DNA from: Deltaproteobacteria bacterium
Lineage (GTDB): Bacteria > Desulfobacterota > Syntrophia > Syntrophales > Smithellaceae
NCBI GenBank assembly: GCA_012729055.1
Contig: JAAYDW010000042.1
Span: forward strand, 1 to 42,972
Direction: 5' to 3'
DNA length: 42,972 nucleotides
The number at the start of each line of letters is the position of its first letter. Position 1 is the first letter of the stretch. Made by a program: the position numbers and the translations under genes. Positions 1 to 8,754 of this stretch are shown one piece after another. The notes under the pieces were generated by a model. The model saw only the letters and a list, made by a program, of their open reading frames with translations. It did not search any database and was not told the DNA's origin.

Positions 1-451
1 GCGGCGCGGGCGCTTCTTTTTTTGCGCTTTCCGGCGGCGGAGCGGGGGCCGTCTGCCGCATCGTTTCCAGTGCGGCGGGCGGCGGCGCGCCGGGCAAAAC
101 GGATTGGACCGGCTCTTCGCCCGTGCGGTAAATAAAAACGGCCAGCACGGCGATGACAAGGGTAGCGGCAATCGAAACAGGAATTTTGAACCTCAACGGC
201 CAAAACCAGTTTTTCGCCCGGCTTTCTGCCTCCCTGCGCACCTGCGCCATGATTTTCTGTTCGAACCAGGGCGGCAGGGCCGCCTCGGGCAGTCCGCGCA
301 CCAGCGCGGCCGCCTTGCGCAAATCCGCCAGCTCGCGAAAACAGGCGTCGCAGTGCGCCAGATGCTCCTCCACCAATCGCTTTTCCGCGTCGGACAAAAC
401 GCCCTCCTCGTAAAGCGGCAGAAGATTTTCAATGTTGGAACAGGTTTTCAT
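1..451 (-). CDS. Anti-sigma factor, zinc-finger type, C-terminus beyond window edge
   Basis: This is the membrane partner of the ECF sigma factor just upstream. The N-terminal cytoplasmic part carries a zf-HC2-like metal site, HxxxCxxC (His-Leu-Ala-His-Cys-Asp-Ala-Cys, about residues 31-38), with an upstream Cys at residue 4. A single hydrophobic membrane segment follows at about residues 90-110, then a Pro/Ala-rich stretch with PPP runs that enters the window edge still open. Its ATG overlaps the sigma stop codon as ATGA, which indicates translational coupling. Known for the family: such proteins hold the sigma factor at the membrane until a signal releases it. The signal and the periplasmic domain are outside the window. 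The family call is firm. Confidence 0.85.
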   Translation of the reverse strand, partial: MKTCSNIENLLPLYEEGVLSDAEKRLVEEHLAHCDACFRELADLRKAAALVRGLPEAALPPWFEQKIMAQVRREAESRAKNWFWPLRFKIPVSIAATLVIAVLAVFIYRTGEEPVQSVLPGAPPPAALETMRQTAPAPPPESAKKEAPAP

Positions 452-1077
452 AGCGTCCCCATGGCTTTTTTCAGACAGTCCTTCATCGCCAGCCGCGCGC
501 GGGCCAGCCGGGATTTCACCGTGCCTTCCGGTATCTTCAGAACCTCGCGGATTTCACCGTACGAAAAGCCCCGGACATCGCGCAGCACCAGGACTTCCCG
601 CTGGTCTTCCTCCAGCGCCGCCAGGCATTTTTCCACCTGGGCGTTGATCTCGCGCTGTTCCAGCGCCCGCTCCGGGTCGTTTGCGTCCGAAGCCGCCGGA
701 CAGGCGGGGCCCGCGCACCCGCCGTCTCCCGTTTCGTCAGGCGGTCCGCTTTCGCGCCCGGACAGGATCCGGATCTTTTTGAGCCTGTTTTTCGCGCAGT
801 TAACCACAATCCGGTACAGCCAGGTCGAAAACGCCGCGTCGGCCCGAAAGCTGCCGAGCGAGCGGTAAGCGGCCAAAAACGCCTCCTGGGTCACGTCGCA
901 CGCTTCGTCGTAATCGCCGAGCAGGCGGCAGGCAACCGTGAGCATTTTGGACGAGTGCCGCCGCACCAGGACGGCAAACGCCTCCGGATCGCCCTTCCGG
1001 CAGGCCGCAACGCACGCCGCATCATCGTCGGCGGAGGATTTTTTTTCGCCTTCTTCCCTTTTAGACAACCAGCGCAA
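448..1077 (-). CDS. ECF-family RNA polymerase sigma factor (sigma-E type)
   Basis: This 209-residue protein has the two-domain ECF layout. Sigma region 2 lies at about residues 35-100 and includes the DEACDVTQEAF and FSTWLYRIVVNCAKN stretches. A variable acidic, cysteine-containing linker follows, then sigma region 4 at about 150-205 (EDQREVLVLRDVRGFSYGEI and IPEGTVKSRLARAR). It should redirect RNA polymerase to an envelope-stress or similar regulon. The start is a TTG preceded by AAGGGGA at about 9 nt; a second TTG three codons later is possible. The gene overlaps its anti-sigma partner by 4 nt. No target promoter could be assigned with confidence. Confidence 0.92.
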   Translation of the reverse strand: MRWLSKREEGEKKSSADDDAACVAACRKGDPEAFAVLVRRHSSKMLTVACRLLGDYDEACDVTQEAFLAAYRSLGSFRADAAFSTWLYRIVVNCAKNRLKKIRILSGRESGPPDETGDGGCAGPACPAASDANDPERALEQREINAQVEKCLAALEEDQREVLVLRDVRGFSYGEIREVLKIPEGTVKSRLARARLAMKDCLKKAMGTL

Positions 1078-1139
1078 GGTTTTTGTTCCCCTTATTCTTC
1101 ACGGGATGGAAATGTTTATCACAACCCGCCGGTTCGTTC

Positions 1140-1343
1140 ATGATTTTTCATACAAATCGCCCCCCTGTTCGGCGCAAGGACTTCGACGCCCATTTCGAAG
1201 CGGTCAAAAGACTGACGCTCGCCGAAATGGAAACGGCGCCGGAAAAATGGCTGCCCGTCCTCGACCGCTGGAAAAAACTGCGCATTAATTTCGCCCGCCT
1301 GGGCGGCGGCGATCAGCTCGGCGAAAAGCAAGAGGATTTTTGA
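1140..1343 (+). CDS. Doubtful small hypothetical protein (67 aa)
   Basis: A short open frame between the divergent sigma operon and the 3' end of the dcw operon. The predicted peptide is highly charged and helix-like (for example EKWLPVLDRWKKLRINFARLG), which looks more protein-like than the antisense frame over the same bases. No clear Shine-Dalgarno precedes the ATG and I recognise no family. The 329-base stretch 1078-1406 holds nothing else I can support apart from the sigma factor's leader, and no strong terminator is visible after the radical SAM gene. Confidence 0.3.
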   Translation: MIFHTNRPPVRRKDFDAHFEAVKRLTLAEMETAPEKWLPVLDRWKKLRINFARLGGGDQLGEKQEDF

Positions 1344-1406
1344 ACAGCGGAGGCGATCCCTAATCTTTACCGGGCGGCTTCCTTCCCTGAGCGGATAACT
1401 GCAGCG

Positions 1407-3098
1407 TTAGGGCAAATCGGGAAACGCCTTGCGGTATTCCCGCATCAGCGCTTTTTTCGGAAGGCCGACATCGACAATATCCCAGGGCAGGAACTCCTGG
1501 AGCGCTTTTTGCCGGTAGACGTAGAAGTCGGGATTGACGGCGACTTCGCGGAGCGCTTTCATCCAGTGGCCGCCGCGGCGATGGACGGCCAGCAGAATGT
1601 CGCCCACGCGCCGGTCGCCCAGCGACAGAAGCGCCTGAACGAAGTTCCACTTGGGAACGTCTTTAAGGACGGCAATCTGCCGGTCGCGGCGAAAGGCGGA
1701 AACGATTTTTTGAATCCGCCGGTGCACGTCCTGCACGTCCGCCAGCGCGCACCACTGCAGCGGCGTGCGGGGCTTGGGAATGAACTGGTTGACGCTCAGC
1801 GTGATGCGACGGAATTTCTTCCGGCCCGCCGTGTGGGCAAGCGCCGTGTGCTGAATTTTCCTGGCCAGATCGATGATCGCGTCAATGTCCCCGTCCTCTT
1901 CGGTCGGAAGTCCGACCATGAAATACAAACGCAGATTGAGGATGTCTTTTTCAATCAGCAGCCGCGCTGCATCGAGGATGTCGGCGGCGGTGATCTCCTT
2001 GCGGAGGAGATCCCGCAGGCGCTGACTTCCCGCCTCCGGCGCCAGCGCGACGGTTTCCACCCCGCCCGCTTTCAGCAGATCCAGCATTTCGCCTGTAATT
2101 CGGTCGACGCGCAGGGATCCCACGCCCACGGCGGCGCCGCGCGCCACGATGTGGCGGCAGAGGTCCGCCAGGTCGGGATGATCGGAAACGGCCGTGCCGA
2201 CCAGGCCGATCTTCCCTTTCAGCGCCAGACCGCGGTCGACGGCCTTGACGATTTCGTCATATGCGCGGAAGCGCGGCGGCGCGTAGACATGGCCGGCGGC
2301 GCAGAAGCGGCACAGGTGCGGACAGCCGCGGTTCACTTCCACCAGGCACATGTCCGCCATTTCCGAATCGGGACTGCTCACGGTTTGCGTCGTGCAGAAG
2401 GCGTCAATGTTCCGGACGCGCTCGATCCGGATGGTCTCCGGCAAGCCGTCCGCAAGCGGGGTCATGCGCCGGACGGGACCTTCCGGAAAATAGGACACTT
2501 CGTAAAGCGCAGGAACATAAACGCCCGGCAGTTGCGTCTGCAAAGCGATCAGACGATCCCTGCGGGCAAGGCCCGCCGTGGCGGCGTAGAGGCGCGCAAA
2601 CGCGGGCAGAATTTCTTCCGCCTCTCCCAAGAGAAAAACGTCGAAAAAAGCGGCCAGCGGCTCGGGATTGAGCGTCGGCGCGATGCCGCCGCCCATCACC
2701 AGCGGATGGGTAAGATCGCGGTCTTCGGCCGCGAGGGGAATTCCCGCCGCTTCCAGCATTTGCAGGACGGCGGAGTAATCGTTTTCAAACGACAGGGAAA
2801 AAGCGAGAATATCGAAATCGGCGAGGGGTTTTTGACTCTCCAGGCTGACCAGGGGCGCCCGGCCGGCGGCGGATTCGGCGCCGCCGCCGGCGCTGGGCCA
2901 AAACGCTCGCTCACAAAGAAAGGAGGGCAAATCGTTAAACAGCCGGTACACCGTCTGGAAACCGAGGTTGGCCATGCCGATCCGGTAGGCGTTGGGATAG
3001 GCCAGACAAACCGTATGCCCGGTTCCCCAGACTTTTTTCACGACGCCCCGCTCGCGGGACAGCAGGGCTTCGTATTTCTGCTTTTGTTTCCAGTTCAT
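1407..3098 (-). CDS. B12-binding-type radical SAM protein (TIGR03960-like)
   Basis: A 563-residue protein with the radical SAM cluster motif CxxxCxxC in the stretch RGCPHLCRFCAAG (about residues 258-270). After it come the usual barrel elements, including KIGLVGTAVSDHPDL, the glycine/valine strands and an EAGSQRLRDLL segment. The N-terminal about 200 residues resemble the cobalamin-binding-like lead domain of this family. Many relatives carry a DUF2344 domain, either fused or as a neighbour gene; it is absent from this protein. The gene begins 26 nt after the ftsZ stop and is the last gene of the dcw operon. The first ATG has only a weak ribosome site. The reaction catalysed is not known to me. 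Confidence 0.85.
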   Translation of the reverse strand: MNWKQKQKYEALLSRERGVVKKVWGTGHTVCLAYPNAYRIGMANLGFQTVYRLFNDLPSFLCERAFWPSAGGGAESAAGRAPLVSLESQKPLADFDILAFSLSFENDYSAVLQMLEAAGIPLAAEDRDLTHPLVMGGGIAPTLNPEPLAAFFDVFLLGEAEEILPAFARLYAATAGLARRDRLIALQTQLPGVYVPALYEVSYFPEGPVRRMTPLADGLPETIRIERVRNIDAFCTTQTVSSPDSEMADMCLVEVNRGCPHLCRFCAAGHVYAPPRFRAYDEIVKAVDRGLALKGKIGLVGTAVSDHPDLADLCRHIVARGAAVGVGSLRVDRITGEMLDLLKAGGVETVALAPEAGSQRLRDLLRKEITAADILDAARLLIEKDILNLRLYFMVGLPTEEDGDIDAIIDLARKIQHTALAHTAGRKKFRRITLSVNQFIPKPRTPLQWCALADVQDVHRRIQKIVSAFRRDRQIAVLKDVPKWNFVQALLSLGDRRVGDILLAVHRRGGHWMKALREVAVNPDFYVYRQKALQEFLPWDIVDVGLPKKALMREYRKAFPDLP

Positions 3099-3124
3099 CG
3101 GCGTCTCATGGCCGACGGCCTCCC

Positions 3125-4276
3125 CTAGTCCGCCTGCCGGCGCAAAAACGTGGGAATCTCAATGTCGACGTGCTCCTGGTCGTCGTTGAGGCCCATGGTC
3201 AACACGGTGGCCGAGTCGCGGGATTTTTCCCGGCGCAGGAAAGCGGGCGTCGCGAGGTCTTCTTTCCGGAAGCCGCCCAGATGCGCCACGTTGGCCGGCG
3301 CCTGTTTTCTCTTCGTCACGTCTTCGAAGCCGGTGGCGATCACGGTAATCCGGATCTCGTCTCCCATGGATTCGTCGATGACCGTGCCGAAGATGATGTT
3401 GGCCTCCTCATGCGCTTCGGCCTGAATGAGCGACGAAGCTTCGTTGACTTCGTACAGACTCATATCCGGTCCGCCGGTGATGCTGAGCAGGATGCCCTGC
3501 GCGCCCTGGATGGTGTTGTCTTCCAGGAGCGGCGAGGAGATCGCCCGCTGCGCGGCTTCGACGGCGCGGTTTTCGCCGCTGGCCGTGCCGGTGCCCATGA
3601 GCGCCATGCCCATGTTGCTCATGATGTTCTTCACATCGGCGAAATCCAGGTTGATGAGGCCCGGGACGATGATCAGATCGGAAATGCCCTTCACGGCCTG
3701 ATACAGAATGTCGTCGGCCTTCTTGAAGGCTTCCAGAAGCGAAAGCCCCCGACCGCCGAGACTGAGCAGCCGCTGGTTGGGAACGACGATCAGCGTATCC
3801 ACCACGTCGCGCAGCTGGAGGATGCCTTCCTCCGCCTGGAGGTTGCGCCGCTTGCCTTCAAACTGAAAGGGCTTGGTCACCACCGCCACGGTGAGCGCGC
3901 CGCTTTCGCGGGCCACCTGCGCAATGACCGGCGCGGCGCCCGTGCCCGTGCCGCCGCCCAGGCCCGCCGTGATGAAGATCATATCCGCGCCTTCCAGATG
4001 CCGGCGGATTTCATCGCGGGACTCCAGGGCCGCCTGCTTGCCGACGTCCGGATTGGACCCGGCGCCCAGTCCCTTGGTGATCTCCGCGCCGATCTGGATC
4101 TTCACGGGCGCGCTGGAGGCCCCCAGCGCCTGGGAGTCGGTGTTCGCGATGATAAAATCGACGCCCCGCAGCGCATAGGAAATCATGGTGTTGACGGCGT
4201 TGCCGCCTCCGCCGCCCGCGCCTATTACCTTAATTCTTGCCGAATTCTCGATGCATACTTCCGTCAGTTCAAACAT
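3125..4276 (-). CDS. ftsZ: Cell division protein FtsZ (tubulin-like GTPase)
   Basis: FtsZ polymerises at midcell into the Z ring that organises the divisome. The glycine loop [13 protein letters not shown] lies near the N-terminus and the tubulin signature GGGTGTG at about residues 105-111. The catalytic T7 region ([15 protein letters not shown]) is present, and the conserved C-terminal peptide ([11 protein letters not shown]), which binds FtsA, ends the protein. Length (383 aa) is normal. I place the start at the ATG at 4276, because AAGGGGG lies about 6 nt upstream; a GTG two codons earlier abuts that site. The gene follows ftsA by 18 nt in the same operon. Confidence 0.98.
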   Translation of the reverse strand: MFELTEVCIENSARIKVIGAGGGGGNAVNTMISYALRGVDFIIANTDSQALGASSAPVKIQIGAEITKGLGAGSNPDVGKQAALESRDEIRRHLEGADMIFITAGLGGGTGTGAAPVIAQVARESGALTVAVVTKPFQFEGKRRNLQAEEGILQLRDVVDTLIVVPNQRLLSLGGRGLSLLEAFKKADDILYQAVKGISDLIIVPGLINLDFADVKNIMSNMGMALMGTGTASGENRAVEAAQRAISSPLLEDNTIQGAQGILLSITGGPDMSLYEVNEASSLIQAEAHEEANIIFGTVIDESMGDEIRITVIATGFEDVTKRKQAPANVAHLGGFRKEDLATPAFLRREKSRDSATVLTMGLNDDQEHVDIEIPTFLRRQAD

Positions 4277-4294
4277 GCGCACCCCCTTCTTTCT

Positions 4295-5524
4295 TTAAAA
4301 AAACTCCACAAACCATTTTTTGAGCGTTTTGAAAAATTCACTGAAAACATTTCCGGTCCTGCGATAAACGGAATCGCCGGGCACGTTCCGGCTGCCGTAA
4401 AGAATCAACCCGACGCCGACGGCAAAGGCCGGCGTGTTGGCGACATCGCTTAAGCCCCCCACGCCCGCGGGATACCCGCGGCGCACCGGCAGGTCGAAGA
4501 TCTGCTCCGCCATCTCCGTGATCCCCGGCAGCAGCGCCGTTCCGCCGGTCAGGACGATGCCCGCCGCCAGCAGATCTTCATACCCGGAGCGGACCATTTC
4601 CTTGAGCGCCATATTGAGAATTTCATCCATGCGGGGCTCCATGATCCGGCCCAGGATCTGGCGCGATACCATGCGCGCCTCCCGTCCGCCCACGCTGGGC
4701 ACCTCGATGGTTTCCTCTTTCGGAATCATCGACGTCAGCGCGCAGCCGTACTCGATCTTGATCTTCTCCGCCTCCGCAAAGGGCGTGCGCAGCCCGGTGG
4801 CAATGTCCGAGGTCAGAAAGTTTCCGCCCACCGGCAGCGACGCCGTGTGCTTGATGCTGCCTTCCGCGAAAACCGCAATGCTCGTGGTCGCGCCGCCCAG
4901 GTCGACGAGCGCGACGCCCAGGTCCTTTTCGTCGGCGCTCAAGACGGCCTCGCTGGCCGCGAGCTGCTCGAGAACCACGTCGTCGATGTCGAGGCCGACC
5001 CGGTTGACCGATTTGACAACATTCTGAATGGACGCCGCCGCGCCCGTGACAATGTGCACCTTGGCTTCCAGCCGCACGCCGGCCATGCCGATGGGATCGC
5101 GGATGCCGTCCTGGCCGTCCACCACGTAATTCTGGGGCAGCGTATGCAGGATCTCACGATCCACGGGAATCGCAATGGCCTTGGACGCTTCAATCGCCCG
5201 CTGCAGATCGTCTTCGCCGACCTCCCGGCCCTTGACGGCGACGATGCCCAGCGAGTTCTGTCCCTTGATGTGCGGACCCGCAATCCCGACGTAGGCGGAA
5301 TTGATGCGGCAGCCCGACATATGCTCCGCGTCCTCCACGGCTTTTCTGACCGCCTCAACGGTGTTGTCGATATTGACCACGCCGCCTTTGCGCAGCTCCC
5401 GGGCGGGCGTGATTCCCATGCCGATGATGTCGATGCCGGTTTCCGTCACCTCACCGACAATCGCCACGGTTTTCGTCGTTCCGATATCGACGCCCACCAG
5501 AACGTTGCTTTTTCTTCTGCCCAT
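4295..5524 (-). CDS. ftsA: Cell division protein FtsA (actin-like Z-ring anchor)
   Basis: FtsA tethers FtsZ to the inner membrane and recruits later division proteins. The 409-residue product has the actin/Hsp70-fold phosphate-1 motif near the N-terminus (GVDIGTTKTVAIVGE). It also has the SHS2 insertion typical of FtsA (about residues 80-165), phosphate-2 (VDLGGATTSIAVF), and the adenosine motif (GIVLTGGTALLPG). It ends in the amphipathic membrane-targeting helix (FFKTLKKWFVEFF), which is essential in the family. Position between ftsQ and ftsZ is canonical. Confidence 0.98.
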   Translation of the reverse strand: MGRRKSNVLVGVDIGTTKTVAIVGEVTETGIDIIGMGITPARELRKGGVVNIDNTVEAVRKAVEDAEHMSGCRINSAYVGIAGPHIKGQNSLGIVAVKGREVGEDDLQRAIEASKAIAIPVDREILHTLPQNYVVDGQDGIRDPIGMAGVRLEAKVHIVTGAAASIQNVVKSVNRVGLDIDDVVLEQLAASEAVLSADEKDLGVALVDLGGATTSIAVFAEGSIKHTASLPVGGNFLTSDIATGLRTPFAEAEKIKIEYGCALTSMIPKEETIEVPSVGGREARMVSRQILGRIMEPRMDEILNMALKEMVRSGYEDLLAAGIVLTGGTALLPGITEMAEQIFDLPVRRGYPAGVGGLSDVANTPAFAVGVGLILYGSRNVPGDSVYRRTGNVFSEFFKTLKKWFVEFF

Positions 5525-5553
5525 CAGTTCACCTTTTTAAACACGACCGCTTG

Positions 5554-6396
5554 TCAGATGCGATACTGCGGCCCCGATTTTTCGTTCTGCGCTTTTCCCA
5601 GCGCGTCTTTCCGCTGCACCGTCACCTTGGCCACGTCGGTCAGATCGACGAACAGACGGCCGTCCTTCATTCCCCGCTTCTCCAGGTCCGCCAGGACGAT
5701 GTCCAGCCGGCGGATCTTGCCTTCAAAATTGTCGCGGCCCAGTTTCAGGTGCAGTCCCCTGTCCGTGAGAATGGACAGACCGAAAACCTCATCGACGGAA
5801 ATTTCGGATATCGTTCCCAGCGAGGCGTGCGGTTCTTCGCCCAGCGTCTGGAGCAGTTTGAGGGCCTCCGACACCACGGCCGGCTGCGACCCGGCCTGAA
5901 TGTTCACCCCCGTCATAATCGCCAGATCCACATCGTCGCTCCGCGATAATTTTTTGAAGACGAATCCGTCCGCATCCATCAGGTAAAAGGTTCCGGCCTG
6001 TTTGACCAGCGCGACGGGCGTGCGTTCGCGCACCTCGATCACCAGGCGGTCCGGAAATTCCCGGCCGATGTAGACCGTCCGGATCCAGGGATTGGCGCGG
6101 ATCCGCCCGGACACCGCGTCCGCGCTCACCGACAGAAGGTTCGCCTGCGGCGCAATCTTCGCCAGAGCGAGAATGTCCTTTTCCGTAAGCTCCTTCACGC
6201 CACGCACGGATACTTCCCGGATCTGCAGATAGGAAGCGCTCAACACCGCGCTGTAGGCGTAAATGAACGCCGCGCCGAGCAAAGCCGCGCTGAAGAGCAG
6301 GACCGCCGCAGCGAAGGATTCGCCAAGCGCTCCGATCATCCGGCGGCGCAGTCGGTTTTTCCTGGCTTCCAGACCCCCTCGAATCTTCCCGTTCAC
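5554..6396 (-). CDS. ftsQ: Cell division protein FtsQ/DivIB
   Basis: A bitopic divisome protein that links cytoplasmic Z-ring proteins to the FtsW-FtsI synthase through FtsL/FtsB. It has a short basic cytoplasmic tail, one membrane segment at about residues 28-50, and a POTRA domain (starting IREVSVRGVKELTEKDIL, about 60-130). The FtsQ beta domain follows, with the conserved DADGFVF stretch. It starts at a GTG whose last two bases belong to the murB stop codon (GTGA overlap), so translation is probably coupled. Length 280 aa is usual. No ddl gene separates it from murB, unlike in E. coli. Confidence 0.93.
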   Translation of the reverse strand: MNGKIRGGLEARKNRLRRRMIGALGESFAAAVLLFSAALLGAAFIYAYSAVLSASYLQIREVSVRGVKELTEKDILALAKIAPQANLLSVSADAVSGRIRANPWIRTVYIGREFPDRLVIEVRERTPVALVKQAGTFYLMDADGFVFKKLSRSDDVDLAIMTGVNIQAGSQPAVVSEALKLLQTLGEEPHASLGTISEISVDEVFGLSILTDRGLHLKLGRDNFEGKIRRLDIVLADLEKRGMKDGRLFVDLTDVAKVTVQRKDALGKAQNEKSGPQYRI

Positions 6397-7319
6397 CGAT
6401 CCTCTCCGATCATCACGATTTCCGGCTCCAGATTCACGCCTCTTTCCCGATGAGCCGTCTCCTGCACCAGCCGGATCAGTTCCAGCATATCGGCGGCCGT
6501 CCCCTGTCCCTTGTTGACGATGAAGTTGGCGTGCTTTTTCGAAATCTGCACGTCGCCCAGCCGCCGCCCTTTCAGGCCCAGCTCCTCGATCAGGCGGCCG
6601 GCCGGCAGTCCCGGAAGATTTTTAAAAACCGATCCGGCGCTGGGATACTGCAGGGGATGCTTTTCCTGCCGCCACTTCATGATTTCATTCATCCGCGCCC
6701 GAATCGCCCCGGCATCTCCTTTTTTCAGGACAAAACGCGCCCCGCAGATGACGGTGTCCGCGGGCAGACCGGACCGGCGATAGGCAAACGCGATTTCCTC
6801 GCGGCGCAGCTTCTGCACCCGGCCTTCCCTGTCCATCACCGTCACATGGACGATCACATCCTTGATTTCTGATCCGTACGCGCCGGCGTTCATCCGGACG
6901 GCGCCGCCGACGCTGCCGGGAATTCCCGCGCAAAACTCGACGCCCGCAAGCGCCTCGGCCGCGGCCAGAGCGACCACCCGGCCCAGCGCCGCGCCGGCCT
7001 GGGCATCCAGAAAATAGGTTCCGTCCGGCCCGGGCGAAACGGCGGTTTGGTCCCAGCCCCGCATCCACAACAGCGCGCCGCGGTAGCCGCCGTCGCGCAC
7101 CAGGATATTGGTCAGATTTCCGACCGGCAGAAACGCAATGCCTTTTTGGGTCAACCGCCGCACGACCGCAGAGAGTTGGTCCTCATTGTCGGCCGCCACC
7201 AGCGCATCCGCAGGGCCGCCCAGACGCAGCGACGCATGACGCGACATCGGTTCGTCGTAGAGCACACTGCCGATCGTCAGCCCTTCGAGAGCGTCTGCTA
7301 TGGCCTGCCTTTTTGTCAT
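6393..7319 (-). CDS. murB: UDP-N-acetylenolpyruvoylglucosamine reductase MurB
   Basis: MurB is an FAD enzyme that reduces UDP-GlcNAc-enolpyruvate to UDP-MurNAc with NADPH in the cytoplasm. The FAD-binding signature (VGNLTNILVRDGG and GIPGSVGGAVRMNAGAYG) is present. So are the catalytic serine region (PSAGSVFKN) and the C-terminal glutamate segment (LEPEIVMIG). At 308 aa it matches the shorter type II form found in Bacillus and many deltaproteobacteria. It overlaps murC by ATGA and ftsQ by GTGA, a tightly coupled trio. Confidence 0.97.
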   Translation of the reverse strand: MTKRQAIADALEGLTIGSVLYDEPMSRHASLRLGGPADALVAADNEDQLSAVVRRLTQKGIAFLPVGNLTNILVRDGGYRGALLWMRGWDQTAVSPGPDGTYFLDAQAGAALGRVVALAAAEALAGVEFCAGIPGSVGGAVRMNAGAYGSEIKDVIVHVTVMDREGRVQKLRREEIAFAYRRSGLPADTVICGARFVLKKGDAGAIRARMNEIMKWRQEKHPLQYPSAGSVFKNLPGLPAGRLIEELGLKGRRLGDVQISKKHANFIVNKGQGTAADMLELIRLVQETAHRERGVNLEPEIVMIGEDR

Positions 7320-8725
7320 GATGACGCCGCTCCTTTTTTTTGCGCCAGAAACGCCTCGCCGATTTTATATACGCTGCCCGCGCCCAGGGTGAGAACCGTA
7401 TCGCCCGGCCGGGCTTCGGCCAGAAGAAAGTCCACCGTGCTTTGCGCCTGGCCGATGTATTCCACACGCGGATGGCCGCCTTCCTTGATCGCCGCCCACA
7501 GCGCGGCCGAGTTGATGCCGGGAATCGGGGTTTCCGAAGCGGGATAGATGTCGTTTAACACCAGAACGTCCGCATTGCCGAACGCCCGCGTGAATTCGTC
7601 AAAGAGCGCCTGCGTGCGCGTAAAGCGGTGCGGCTGGAAAACCACGAGCAGCCGGCCGGGCCACATCTGCCGGGCCGCGGCCAGCGTGGCCAGAATTTCC
7701 GTCGGATGGTGCCCGTAGTCGTCCACCACGGTAATTCCCCCAGCGCTTCCCTTGATCTCGAGGCGCCGCTGAACCCCGGTGAAGGCCAGAAGTCCTTCGC
7801 GGATCGTCGGCAGATCGAGTCCGAGCTCGACGCCGACGGCCGTCGCCGCCATGGAGTTGTAGACGTTGAAAAGCCCCGGCACGGCCAGCGCGGTTTCGCC
7901 CAGATCCTCTCCCTTGTAAAGCAGGCGGTAAAGGGTCCGCGCCGGCTGAAACCGGATGTCGCCCGCCCGGTAGTCCGCAGGCTCGTCAATGCCGTAGGTG
8001 ATGATCCGGCGTTTGACCGATCCGATGATGGCGCGCACGTGTTCGTTGTCGTTGCACATGACCGTGCAGCCGTAAAAAGGAACGATGTTGGCGAATTTCA
8101 GAAAGGCGTCCTTGATTTCGGCGATGCCCGGATAGTAGTCGAGATGCTCGCGATCGATGTTCGTGACCACCGCGATCGCGGGCGACAGCTTCAGAAACGA
8201 ACCGTCGCTTTCGTCCGCCTCCGCGACGATAATGTCGCCGTCTCCCAGCCGCGCGTTGGAGCCGATGGACGCCAGCTTTCCGCCGATCACCATCGTCGGG
8301 TCCAGACCGCCTTGGGCCAGAAGGGTTGAGATCATGGAGGTGGTCGTCGTCTTGCCGTGGCTGCCGGACACGGCCACGGAAAATTTCATTTTCAGAAGCT
8401 CCGCCAGCATTTCCGCGCGGGGAATCACCGGAATGTTCCTGCGATGCGCCGCCTTCACTTCCGGATTGTCCGCCTTCACGGCGGTGGAGGTCACCACCAC
8501 ATCCGCGTCGCCGATATTCTCCGCCGCATGGCCGTGGGCCACCTGGGCGCCGAGGCTCCGCAGTCGCTCCGTCGTATCGTTGACCTGGGTGTCCGAACCG
8601 CCGATGCCGTAGCCGAGATTGAGCAGCACCTCCGCAATGCCGCTCATGCCGATGCCGCCGATGCCGACAAAATGGATGCGCTTGACTTTGCGCTGCATGA
8701 ATCCGGTTTCCCGATCTTTTCCCAT
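7316..8725 (-). CDS. murC: UDP-N-acetylmuramate--L-alanine ligase MurC
   Basis: MurC adds the first residue of the peptidoglycan stem (L-Ala) to UDP-MurNAc with ATP. The 469-residue protein shows the Rossmann-like UDP-binding start (IHFVGIGGIGMSGIAEVL), the Mur ligase P-loop (GSHGKTTTTSM, about residues 118-128) and the Mg/carbamate region. The C-terminal domain contains VVDDYGHHPTEI, typical of MurC. The ATG at 8725 was chosen, with AAGGGA about 12 nt upstream; an internal ATG nine codons later is possible. It lies 29 nt after murG. Confidence 0.97.
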   Translation of the reverse strand: MGKDRETGFMQRKVKRIHFVGIGGIGMSGIAEVLLNLGYGIGGSDTQVNDTTERLRSLGAQVAHGHAAENIGDADVVVTSTAVKADNPEVKAAHRRNIPVIPRAEMLAELLKMKFSVAVSGSHGKTTTTSMISTLLAQGGLDPTMVIGGKLASIGSNARLGDGDIIVAEADESDGSFLKLSPAIAVVTNIDREHLDYYPGIAEIKDAFLKFANIVPFYGCTVMCNDNEHVRAIIGSVKRRIITYGIDEPADYRAGDIRFQPARTLYRLLYKGEDLGETALAVPGLFNVYNSMAATAVGVELGLDLPTIREGLLAFTGVQRRLEIKGSAGGITVVDDYGHHPTEILATLAAARQMWPGRLLVVFQPHRFTRTQALFDEFTRAFGNADVLVLNDIYPASETPIPGINSAALWAAIKEGGHPRVEYIGQAQSTVDFLLAEARPGDTVLTLGAGSVYKIGEAFLAQKKGAASS

Positions 8726-8754
8726 GGATATTCTTTTCCCTTCACCGGCGCCTT

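Noticed and set aside
1344-1406. Selenocysteine read-through of the small ORF at its TGA
   Set aside because: The extension would run antisense into the radical SAM gene with no SECIS-like hairpin directly after the codon.
1509-3128. 539-aa open frame on the plus strand
   Set aside because: Exactly antisense to the radical SAM gene, whose motifs are unmistakable; long shadow frames are common in GC-rich genes.
3170-4453. 427-aa open frame on the plus strand
   Set aside because: Antisense to ftsZ and the end of ftsA; no recognisable domain and Arg/His-rich composition typical of shadows.
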